Of a stretch of 34,599 nucleotides of DNA, positions 8,550 through 15,974 are shown piece after piece. The stretch comes from Candidatus Abyssobacteria bacterium SURF_17 (lineage in GTDB: Bacteria > Abyssobacteria > SURF-5): contig QZKI01000117.1 in NCBI GenBank assembly GCA_003598055.1, positions 1 through 34,599 on the forward strand, in the 5' to 3' direction. Positions within the stretch are counted from its first letter, which is position 1. Each line of letters opens with the position of its first letter. The notes below the pieces were generated by a model. The model had not been told where the DNA came from. It saw only the letters and a program-made list of their open reading frames with translations, and searched no databases. Both the position numbers and the translations under genes were made by a program.

Positions 8550-9404
8550 TCATTTCGGGAACAGAAACTGCACTTGAAATCGCAACTGCCAATCAGCGCC
8601 GAATTCAGGTTTTTCTACATTGTAGAATGCTTGAAGCTGAAGGTTCACAGGGAGTTTTCCGATCCTTAATATCTTTCCGAAGCCACCGCCGACCGGAGTC
8701 GTCCAGCGGTCGTCGCTGTCGTCGGCCTCCCAGTTGGCTGTTATAATCGGCGCCGACGATAGATACCAGCCCTTGGGAAGGTTGTAGTTTACGAACGGTT
8801 GCAAGAGAAATGTGTTGACATCTTCTCGGTCGTCATCTCCGGCAAAAGACCATATGTTGTTGACCAGCGCGCCGTACACCCATGGGCCCTGAATGGTCAA
8901 CGCCACTGCCGCCGGCCCGGCGCCCCATTGTTCGCTTCCGAGCGCATCATCGGTCGCGGTCGGAAGAAGGAACGTCGGTCCGATGCCCCATATCAACTTG
9001 CTCGGCTTTGCCGGCGAGAAAAACGCGGAGAAGTTGATGTCACCCAGTCCAGTCGTTCGGTGGTCGTCGGGAACAGAAGACGGCAGGCCGGGAGGCGCCT
9101 CATGGAAGAACGCCGGCTGCGATATGACCGGCACGATTGTACGCGTAATGAGGTTCCAGTCATCATTTAACGAAATCGGCCAGACAGGTTGGATGTTAAG
9201 CACATATTGGGTCCTCTCGATCGGCCCCACATCAAAGTTCCAGTTGTTCTGGAACGGCACGCTGATGAGGTCGCTGACGGGGTTCTGCGTCTTTTTGGCC
9301 AGTTCGGATTCATCCCCCTCGGCCATCGCAGCAGTCGCAACGCATAGAGAAATAGCGACCGGTAGAGCAACGTCTACGCAGAAAAGCCTCATAAGTCTAT
9401 GCAT
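8550..9404 (-). CDS. Outer-membrane beta-barrel protein (transporter-like, so-called neuromedin U family)
   Basis: A 284-aa exported protein with a signal peptide (hydrophobic 8-27, AMA cleavage). After DLISVPFQNNWNFDVGP it shows alternating amphipathic strands with aromatic residues and turns rich in Asp, Asn and Gly, as in the family often mislabelled neuromedin U or 'transporter'. The sequence ends with a beta strand (LRFQVQFLFPK), consistent with an outer-membrane barrel. The family is often encoded next to sulfatases and other exported hydrolases, but its substrate is unknown. A purine-rich GGAGGAG lies just before the ATG. It follows the anSME gene by 39 bases and precedes the cNMP-binding gene. 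Confidence 0.8.
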   Translation of the reverse strand: MHRLMRLFCVDVALPVAISLCVATAAMAEGDESELAKKTQNPVSDLISVPFQNNWNFDVGPIERTQYVLNIQPVWPISLNDDWNLITRTIVPVISQPAFFHEAPPGLPSSVPDDHRTTGLGDINFSAFFSPAKPSKLIWGIGPTFLLPTATDDALGSEQWGAGPAAVALTIQGPWVYGALVNNIWSFAGDDDREDVNTFLLQPFVNYNLPKGWYLSSAPIITANWEADDSDDRWTTPVGGGFGKILRIGKLPVNLQLQAFYNVEKPEFGADWQLRFQVQFLFPK

Positions 9405-9443
9405 TTGTCTCCTCCTCCCCCGCTTCGGCAGAACTACATATCA

Positions 9444-10748
9444 TCACTTCTTATCAAGCTTGATCACCAAAGGACCTTTTAGCGCATTCATCACGTGTGA
9501 TAGCGGCAGCCCGTTTTCCAACAGCGTCACCATGGCTCTCAGATACTTCGGAATATGGAGGAAAAACCTCTTGTATCCTTCGCAGAGATAATGGAGACCC
9601 GGTTCATCATGACGACTCTTTGCGAATCGATGCTTCGGGCATCCTCCCCGGCAAGCTGCCAGCACATTACATTCCCTGCACGCTCGCGGCAGCGCGCTCT
9701 CTTTAGCAATGCCGAAGCCCGACTGCAAGGACTTTGCGACCATGTCCGACAGTGAATCGGTGACAACATTCCCAAGTCGGTACGACGGATAGACGCAGTG
9801 GTCACAGGCGTAGACATCACCGTTGTGCTCGACCACGACCGAGCGACCGCATTGCTTCGCATGGATACACACCGGCGAAGGATTACCGATCCAGGCGTTG
9901 AGCGCCCACTCGAAGTTCATAACGAAGACCTTGCCAACGTCATGACGAACCCAATCTTCATAGATGGCAATCAGAAAGTCGCCGTAATCCTTCGGCGTCA
10001 CCGTCCAGGGAGTAACCTCCGTCTGCTCCTCTGCTCTATCGAGCGCGGCAGGACCCGCCAACCGCAAACCACACGAGTTGCTGGATGCGTCGGGCATGCG
10101 CTCGACAATCGGCGTAAACTGGATGAACTCGACACCTTCACTCTTGAAGAAGCGATACACGTCGAGCGGGCGTCTTGCAGTCTCTCGGGCAACACACGCC
10201 AACACGTTGTGTTCGATCCCGTGTTTCTGCAATAGCCTCAATCCACGCATTGCCCGGTCAAACGTGCCGTTTCCGGCGCGGTCATGGCGATAGACGTCAT
10301 GAATTTCCTTCGGGCCATCGAGGCTGATGCCGACCATGAAACCGTTTTCCTTGAGAAAGGAGCACCATTCGTCGGTGAGCAGTGTTCCATTGGTCTGCAG
10401 AGAATTCGTGATGGTTTTCCGGCCTGCGAAGGGTTTTTGAAGGCTGACAACCCTCTTGAAGAAATCTACTCCCAAAAGAGTGGGCTCTCCACCCTGCCAG
10501 ACGAATTCGACAATCGGTGTCGGTTGGGATTCGATGTAGTTGCTGATAAAGGCACGAAGCACTTCATCGGACATCCGGTAGTTCTTTCCGGCCCCGAACA
10601 GAGCTTGTTTCTCGAGATAGAAACAGTACTCGCAGTCGAGGTTGCATGCCGGCCCTATGGGCTTCGCCACGACGTGGATGCCCTGCCCGGCCTTGTCGGC
10701 GGTCAGGTTTTCCGCTCCAGGAGTGATGTTCGTTGGGTTATCATCCAT
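9444..10748 (-). CDS. Anaerobic sulfatase-maturating enzyme (radical SAM/SPASM, AtsB/ChuR type)
   Basis: A 434-aa radical SAM enzyme that oxidises an active-site Cys or Ser of a sulfatase to formylglycine without oxygen. The SAM cluster motif is CNLDCEYC (C35, C39, C42), followed by WQGGEPTL. The auxiliary-cluster Cys are C294, C300, C315, C357, C360, C366, C370 and C389; their spacing matches, one for one, that recalled for the characterised Clostridium perfringens enzyme. D316 directly after C315 corresponds to the proposed catalytic Asp. There is no signal peptide, as expected for action on the unfolded sulfatase before export. The ATG directly abuts the TGA of the preceding gene, so translation is probably coupled. 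Its client is most likely the Ser-type sulfatase two genes upstream. Confidence 0.95.
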   Translation of the reverse strand: MDDNPTNITPGAENLTADKAGQGIHVVAKPIGPACNLDCEYCFYLEKQALFGAGKNYRMSDEVLRAFISNYIESQPTPIVEFVWQGGEPTLLGVDFFKRVVSLQKPFAGRKTITNSLQTNGTLLTDEWCSFLKENGFMVGISLDGPKEIHDVYRHDRAGNGTFDRAMRGLRLLQKHGIEHNVLACVARETARRPLDVYRFFKSEGVEFIQFTPIVERMPDASSNSCGLRLAGPAALDRAEEQTEVTPWTVTPKDYGDFLIAIYEDWVRHDVGKVFVMNFEWALNAWIGNPSPVCIHAKQCGRSVVVEHNGDVYACDHCVYPSYRLGNVVTDSLSDMVAKSLQSGFGIAKESALPRACRECNVLAACRGGCPKHRFAKSRHDEPGLHYLCEGYKRFFLHIPKYLRAMVTLLENGLPLSHVMNALKGPLVIKLDKK

Positions 10749-11264
10749 TCATTTCATTCTTTCGAAGAAGATTTCATACGTTTCTTTAGCCACTGCCTGG
10801 TAGTAGGTGCCGTTGAGCTGATCGGTCTTCGGGTCATACGACAGCACGTAATGCGAGCCGGGGTAATTCACGTCACGCAGTTCGATGTACAGTTTGATGG
10901 TTGAACCTTCGCGTGACGCCTGAGCCTTCGCCACATGGATCGAGCGCGGATTGTAATACGCCGCGTCCGTAGCGCCGTTATCGGCCACTCCCTTGATTTC
11001 GATGACGTAGCCGCCGTCCGGACGAATCCACCGGCCCTTTAGTCTCTGAAACTCGTGGTCGACCGCACTCCCATTCGCCGTCCGGGACTCGACCGCTGCC
11101 GGCGAATCAGAGACATTTGACTGGCGCGAGGTCGCCCACCAGATTCCCGCCGCAAGGGCGGCCACCACTGCCAAAGCGACCAGCACCGCGCGGATTGGAG
11201 CACGTCTGCTGATCCGCCCTATCGATGAGTTCGAACTCTTGTCTGGTTTCCGTCTCGTGTTCAT
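10749..11264 (-). CDS. Membrane-anchored protein of unknown function linked to sulfatase genes
   Basis: A 171-aa protein with a basic cytoplasmic N-terminus, one hydrophobic anchor (about 25-44) and a periplasmic domain. The domain (about 70-171) includes FQRLKGRWIRPDGGYVIEIK, a YVLSYDPKTDQLNGTYYQA segment and the ending FFERMK; it reads as a small beta-rich lipocalin-like or calycin-like fold with a W-R-P-D-G-G entry. I do not recognise an enzyme motif. It lies between the sulfatase and its activating enzyme, and its stop codon directly touches the activator's start, so it may be a conserved accessory of the sulfatase. No clear ribosome-binding site precedes the ATG. Confidence 0.75.
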   Translation of the reverse strand: MNTRRKPDKSSNSSIGRISRRAPIRAVLVALAVVAALAAGIWWATSRQSNVSDSPAAVESRTANGSAVDHEFQRLKGRWIRPDGGYVIEIKGVADNGATDAAYYNPRSIHVAKAQASREGSTIKLYIELRDVNYPGSHYVLSYDPKTDQLNGTYYQAVAKETYEIFFERMK

Positions 11265-11370
11265 TTGGATTTGCGGGCCACCCTTTGCAGGGCAGCCCGC
11301 GCAATCTGCAAAGAAGCCTCTGCCTACTTCACGTACTTGACTATAGCTCTTTCCCTCGCCGTCGTTCTCC

Positions 11371-13791
11371 TTAATGCGACACGCCGATCAAAGCCTTGGC
11401 GCGTCGGATCTCCTCCTCGTCTTCGGGGGTGAGTTTATGGTCGCTGAGCCCGATGAGGACGCGTTTGAGGTTGCCAGTGAACTTGAAGGGCACACTGTAG
11501 TCCTCGCTTACCGGTGTGCCGGTGTCTTCACCGATGTCGAGCGTCTCGTCAACCGATACTCGGATGGGGATAGTGCGCTCAACGCGGCCATTGGCGACCG
11601 GCTTGTCGTCGACGCTGATAGTGACCGTGCCGCCCTTGCCAAGGCCGCCGTCGTACGCGAAATCCAGGGTAATAACGTGCTCGCCCGGCTGCAACTTATC
11701 CTTGGCGGCGATAGTGTAGCGCTGCACGCCAGCGAGGTTATAGTGGTACACCGGCTTACTGTCGAGCAGGTATAGGCCCCAGCCGTTGAAGCGTCCGCCT
11801 TGGGTGGCGATGATGCCCTCTGCTCCGCCTTGAGGAATCACCACATTAGCGCCGATTTTGAACGATTTGTTCTTGAGGTCCGGCGCGCTGCCTTCGGGGA
11901 TGCGCGTCTGACCGGCGAAGTACGTGAAGACGCTGCGCCCGCGCGTCAAGCTCGGCCGGATGCTCACATCGAAGCGCTCCGCCTTGCTGTTGTCCAGCGG
12001 AATGACGTTGTACCTGGCCGCTTCAATCCAGAAAAGATCCTGCAACTCTCGCAGCTTCTCCGGCTCCTTATCGGCAAGATTCAGGGACTGACTGAAGTCC
12101 TCGGCCACGTTATAAAGCTCCCACTCGTAGTCTTCGACGTTCTGAAAGTCGCCGGCGACGACCCACGGCGCAACGGGTGGTGTCGTCGCGGCGTACCACC
12201 CATCGTGATAGATGCCGCGATTGCCGAGCATCTCGAAGTACTGCGTGTGACGCTTAGACGGGGCCGCAGCGTCGTCGAACGAGTAGACCATGCTCACGCC
12301 GTCGAAGGGCCTTTGCGGTACGCCATTAAGTTCGGCCGGCGCCTGCACGCCGCAGGCTTCGAGAATGGTCGGGGCGATGTCGATGACGTGGTGGAACTGC
12401 GTGCGGATGCCGCCCTTGTCCTTGATTTGCGCCGGCCAGGAAATCACGAGACCATTGCGTGTGCCGCCGAAGTGGCTGGCAATCTGCTTTGTCCACTGGA
12501 AGGGCGTGTCCATCGCGAGTGCCCACCCCACGGGGTAGTGGTTGTAAGTCATCGGGCCGCCCAGTTCATCCATGCGGCGAATGACTTCGTTCAAATCTTC
12601 GGGCACCGCATTAAAGAACGTCAATTCATTGAGCAAACCCTGAGGCGAACCTTCCGCGCTGGCGCCGTTGTCGCCTTGGATGTAGATGACCAGCGTGTTG
12701 TCCAGCTCGCCCAGCTCCTCAACGGCCTGGATGACCCGACCGATCTGATGGTCGCAGTGCGCCAGCGCTCCGGCGTAAACCTCCATCATTCGTGCGAACA
12801 CCTTTTTTTGGTCGGCGGTCAGCGAATCCCAGGCGGGAATGCTCTCAGGCCGCGGCGTGAGCTTCGCATTCGCGGGCACGATGCCCATCTGTTTCTGCCG
12901 GGCGAGTGTTTCCTCGCGCACTTTGTCCCAGCCCTGGTCAAACTTGCCCTTGAACTTCTCGATCCACTCCTTGGGTGCATGGTGCGGCGCGTGGGACGTG
13001 CCGGGTGCGTAGTATTGAACCCACGGCTTGTCCGGCGCGAGCGAATTCAACAGGCGGATGCGCTCGATGCACTTGTCCGCCAGGTCCTTGTCGAGGTGGT
13101 AGCCCTCGGCGTCGTGCGGCGGCTCGATGGGCTTGATGTTCTCGACGAGGGCCGGCGCAAACTGGTTGGCGTCGCCTCCAATGAAGCCGTAGAAGTACTC
13201 GAATCCCAAACCGGTAGGCCAGAGGTCAAACGGACCGGCCTGGCTGCCGTGCCAGTCGGGGACGTTGTGGTTCTTGCCGTACCACGCGGTGTTCCAGCCG
13301 TTCTGCTTGAGCACTTCGGCAAACGTGCCGCAGCTCTTGGGCATCAGCGAGTGGTAGCCGGGATAGCCCGTACCCAGTTCCATGATCACGCCGGTGGCAG
13401 CGGTGTGATGATTGCGTCCCGAAAGCAAGGCGGCTCTCGTCGGCGACGATAAGGCTGTGGTATGGAATGCGGTGTAGCGCAAGCCCGCCTTGGCCAGGCG
13501 ATCCATCGTCGCTGTGGGAATCGGCCCGCCGAACGTGCTCGAGGCGCTAAAGCCCACGTCATCCGTCATGATGAGCAAAATGTTTGGCGCACCCTTGGGC
13601 GCCGAAACCTCCTGCGGGAAGTCTGGAATAGATTCCGCGGCCGTGCGCCCCATCTGGCCCTCAAAAGGTTGTTCCGGCCTAGGCAGAACGTCCTGTCCAT
13701 GCGCCGCCGTACCCACAAGGCAAGCGGCTAGGCCTGTTAGTGTCGCGATTGCGCGGTTCATTTTCGGCGTCCTCTTTCTTTTTTCCTTCAT
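11371..13791 (-). CDS. Ser-type periplasmic sulfatase (arylsulfatase family S1)
   Basis: An 806-aa sulfatase that should hydrolyse sulfate esters in the periplasm. The ATG at 13791 is chosen because AAAAGGAG lies 9 bases upstream; a longer frame to 13842 would run into the next gene. A signal peptide ends near AAHG. Metal-binding DD is at 77-78 (IMTDDVGFS), the modified residue is S115 in LSSPTRAALLSGR, the GKNH motif carries K173 and H175, H267 lies in GTSHAP, and D374/N375 lie in GDNGAS. The signature [CS]xPxR therefore has Ser, the type matured by AtsB-like radical SAM enzymes rather than by aerobic FGE. Overall layout resembles Pseudomonas arylsulfatase but with a longer C-terminal beta domain (about 600-780). 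The matching activator is encoded two genes downstream. Confidence 0.95.
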   Translation of the reverse strand: MKEKRKRTPKMNRAIATLTGLAACLVGTAAHGQDVLPRPEQPFEGQMGRTAAESIPDFPQEVSAPKGAPNILLIMTDDVGFSASSTFGGPIPTATMDRLAKAGLRYTAFHTTALSSPTRAALLSGRNHHTAATGVIMELGTGYPGYHSLMPKSCGTFAEVLKQNGWNTAWYGKNHNVPDWHGSQAGPFDLWPTGLGFEYFYGFIGGDANQFAPALVENIKPIEPPHDAEGYHLDKDLADKCIERIRLLNSLAPDKPWVQYYAPGTSHAPHHAPKEWIEKFKGKFDQGWDKVREETLARQKQMGIVPANAKLTPRPESIPAWDSLTADQKKVFARMMEVYAGALAHCDHQIGRVIQAVEELGELDNTLVIYIQGDNGASAEGSPQGLLNELTFFNAVPEDLNEVIRRMDELGGPMTYNHYPVGWALAMDTPFQWTKQIASHFGGTRNGLVISWPAQIKDKGGIRTQFHHVIDIAPTILEACGVQAPAELNGVPQRPFDGVSMVYSFDDAAAPSKRHTQYFEMLGNRGIYHDGWYAATTPPVAPWVVAGDFQNVEDYEWELYNVAEDFSQSLNLADKEPEKLRELQDLFWIEAARYNVIPLDNSKAERFDVSIRPSLTRGRSVFTYFAGQTRIPEGSAPDLKNKSFKIGANVVIPQGGAEGIIATQGGRFNGWGLYLLDSKPVYHYNLAGVQRYTIAAKDKLQPGEHVITLDFAYDGGLGKGGTVTISVDDKPVANGRVERTIPIRVSVDETLDIGEDTGTPVSEDYSVPFKFTGNLKRVLIGLSDHKLTPEDEEEIRRAKALIGVSH

Positions 13792-13838
13792 GTGTGCTTT
13801 CTCCTTTTCTGTGCTATGCCGATGCACTACGCTCAGGA

Positions 13839-14654
13839 TCAAAACCTATAAGCCATTCCCACATAGGGGCCACTCATGGTTACGTCGTACTCGAAGCGGT
13901 CGTCCCCGTTGCCGTCGTCATAGTCAACTCCCAGGGCGCGATAACCGACCATGAGCGTGACATTCTCCCTCAGGTTATACCCGAGAGCGGCGAGGACATT
14001 CCACGCAAAATCGGACGATCCCGAGATATCGAAGCCACCGATGTCGCCCCTTAGGTTTACAATTAGCTTCTCTGTCAATCGTGCCTGGATGCGCCCCCCC
14101 ACTATCGGGTCGACCCAGTCCTTGGTCCCGTCAGCGTCAATGTCGAGCATTCCTTCCGAGCCCTTAATGTCAGTCTCGGACTTCAAGTTGTTGTAGCGGA
14201 CCCCGCCGAGCAAGTCGATAGCAAGTGTGCGAACTCCATCATCTCCGATGGCGCGCTCATCAATCCTATAGAACACGCCTCCCTCGACCAACCACGTCTC
14301 CGACGTAAGCTCGGCATCTACCGTGGCGCCGAGCGGAGTAGTGGCTGACTCATCAACGGATATCTTCATGTACGTGGGATCAATGAAGAATGCCCACTTG
14401 CCCTTCTTTGCCTCCAAATGGAGCTGATAGGCAAAATCAAGATTGTCCAGAATATCGCCAAAACTGGCATCTACTGCGGACGTTGTGCCCTTCACGACGA
14501 CGTCGCCCTCAAGGCCGGCCATCCAAAGATATGGGAGAATGGTAAATTCCCACTTTTCGGAACCCGAAGTTGGCTCCTCAGCGTGCGTTAACGGAGGAAA
14601 CAGCAAGGCGACAACCATCGAGATTATGACTACACTGATTAATCGAGTTTTCAA
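13839..14654 (-). CDS. Outer-membrane beta-barrel protein
   Basis: A 271-aa exported protein with a signal peptide (hydrophobic 6-21, cut after THA). Strand-turn-strand patterns with aromatic girdles follow (WEFTILPYLWMAGLEGDVVV, KWAFFIDPTYMKISVD, VGGRIQARLTEKLIVNLRGD), and the protein ends in YVGMAYRF with a terminal Phe, the classical outer-membrane assembly signal. It probably forms a small barrel channel or adhesin-like protein; the substrate is unknown. The TTG at 14654 is preferred because AAGGGAG lies 7 bases upstream; the TTG at 14660 is too close to it. It lies immediately upstream of the sulfatase gene, suggesting joint expression. Confidence 0.82.
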   Translation of the reverse strand: MKTRLISVVIISMVVALLFPPLTHAEEPTSGSEKWEFTILPYLWMAGLEGDVVVKGTTSAVDASFGDILDNLDFAYQLHLEAKKGKWAFFIDPTYMKISVDESATTPLGATVDAELTSETWLVEGGVFYRIDERAIGDDGVRTLAIDLLGGVRYNNLKSETDIKGSEGMLDIDADGTKDWVDPIVGGRIQARLTEKLIVNLRGDIGGFDISGSSDFAWNVLAALGYNLRENVTLMVGYRALGVDYDDGNGDDRFEYDVTMSGPYVGMAYRF

Positions 14655-14716
14655 GATCAATCTCCCTTCCCATTCAACTCATGCATTTCTCCCCATATTT
14701 GCTGGCGCCAGCATGC

Positions 14717-15415
14717 CTATGGCTTCACGCATTCTATCCCTCCGCGCTCGAGGCACAGGACATAGCGCAAACGCTTCGCCCAGTACTCCATCGCCGAATC
14801 GGCGCCGTCCCAGGTATCGATAATGCCGTCGGGATTCTTTCCGCCTACGCGCCGGTCAACCGCTGCGCCGAGCAGCTCTCCCGTGGAGGCGTCGGTTATC
14901 TTCATCTCCGATGTGGCCTCTCCGACGCCTACGGGCTTACCCGTGGCAAAATCCTTTACGAGAGACACGCCCATCCCGATCGGCACAACGCTTGACACTG
15001 TATTGGTTACGGCATTGGACTTCTCGGCACCGGTTATTGCAGCCTGAATCCTCAGTGTCCCCGGCCCCGGCGTTTGTACCATCGAGTAGTCCTTGCCAAG
15101 CTCCGTGCTCAAGTACACATAATAATTCGTGGCAAGTTTCTGAAGGTCCGCCATCTGTTCTTGAGTCGCTTTGTCAGGTTTTGCGATCAGAACCGGGTCG
15201 AGCATGACTTTGGTGTAGCCGGCAATATCCGCCTTCGGGTTCCGGTAGCGGAGCAACGCCTGATCATCCTTCCCTTTCTCAAGCATCGAGTAATCGACAA
15301 GAAACCCCTTTGCCTCCACGCTCCGCGCCTGCTTCGAGGACGCGCATCCCCCGAACAACGACGCCACAACAATTGAAGCTACGACGAACACGCCCGCCTT
15401 CTTGAAGTTTCCCAT
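14717..15415 (-). CDS. DUF3313-type lipoprotein
   Basis: A 232-aa protein with a hydrophobic leader and the lipobox FGGC, so it is predicted to be lipidated. The mature part shows typical DUF3313 features: GFLVDYSMLEKGKDDQALLR, a Y-T-K-V-M-L-D-P-V strand, RIQAAITGAEKSN and a Gly-rich stretch (VSSVVPIGMGVSLV), then EMKITDASTGELLGAAVDRR and a C-terminal W-A-K-R-L-R segment. The family is periplasmic and of unknown function. The ATG at 15415 has AGGAAG 7 bases upstream; a TTG two codons earlier lacks good spacing. It lies between the LAL-associated small protein and the outer-membrane barrel gene. Confidence 0.85.
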   Translation of the reverse strand: MGNFKKAGVFVVASIVVASLFGGCASSKQARSVEAKGFLVDYSMLEKGKDDQALLRYRNPKADIAGYTKVMLDPVLIAKPDKATQEQMADLQKLATNYYVYLSTELGKDYSMVQTPGPGTLRIQAAITGAEKSNAVTNTVSSVVPIGMGVSLVKDFATGKPVGVGEATSEMKITDASTGELLGAAVDRRVGGKNPDGIIDTWDGADSAMEYWAKRLRYVLCLERGGIECVKP

Positions 15416-15532
15416 GGTCAATCTTCCTTTCTGTCAGTTCGAAATACCGTGTTAACACTGGCTAATCTCCAACATTTTGTCTCGATGTTTATTGCTTTAG
15501 CTACCTCTTACAATCGCCGACCTTTGCTGCCT

Positions 15533-15796
15533 TCATTCGTCACGCTCCAACATCTCCACCTTCAAAATCGGTAAGTGAAGCTCATATAGCGAGTTCAGGA
15601 CGCCACTGAGCTCAGCTTGATCCCTCAATCGACCGGTGAGAGTAGTTACCGGAGCGTCTTTCCCTTTGCTCTGACTGACGATGGCCATGCCAGCCAGCCG
15701 GTCGGACCACGATTGATCAAGGCAGCCCTGGACAACAATTCGGTATGTGGCGGGCGTCTCTAATTTGATCCCCTTCCAATTGAATGTTTCCTGCAT
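15533..15796 (-). CDS. 87-aa conserved small protein linked to the LAL regulator
   Basis: An 87-aa cytoplasmic protein. The ATG at 15796 is preceded by GGAGG at 9 bases; an upstream extension has no such site. The sequence contains YRIVVQGCLDQSWSDRLAGM and PVTTLTGRLRDQAELSGVL, then LYELHLPILKVE. I recall this pattern (YRIxVQGxLDxSWSDRLxGM..TTLxGxLxDQAxLxGVL) from short uncharacterised proteins often encoded beside MalT-like LuxR regulators. It has no signal peptide or known enzymatic motif, and its predicted alpha/beta pattern suggests a compact fold. It is the first gene behind the regulator, so it could be a target, an antagonist or a co-factor of that protein. Confidence 0.8.
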   Translation of the reverse strand: MQETFNWKGIKLETPATYRIVVQGCLDQSWSDRLAGMAIVSQSKGKDAPVTTLTGRLRDQAELSGVLNSLYELHLPILKVEMLERDE

Positions 15797-15974
15797 AGTT
15801 CTTATCCTCCGCTGGCTAATAGGGAGAGCCCACATCTTAGTCTCAGGCAAGTATCCCACATAAGTGAGGGGCGGAACAGCCCCAAAAAGGGGTATTCTAT
15901 GGGGTAATTTTGGCGCAAGAATGGGTTATATGGCCGGATATGAGTGGGAGAAGGAATGAAAAGCGTAAACCTGA
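15797..15974 (-). promoter_or_regulatory. Regulator-to-cluster intergenic region with a CCCC/GGGG dyad
   Basis: This is the longest gap inside the first half of the cluster. It holds the dyad CCCCAAAAAGGGG (15880-15892) and a near copy of its half GGGGTA at 15901-15906, with AT-rich DNA between. It is the natural place for a promoter driven by the LAL regulator, but I see no good sigma-70 hexamers, so the assignment is inference. Confidence 0.35.

Noticed and set aside
11800..13452. Long open frame (550 codons) on the + strand
   Set aside because: It lies entirely opposite the sulfatase gene, whose motifs and signal peptide are clear; the antisense translation is Arg- and Val-rich with no domain.
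13792..13842. Longer N-terminus of the sulfatase
   Set aside because: It would overlap the outer-membrane gene and contains the ribosome-binding site of the preferred ATG.
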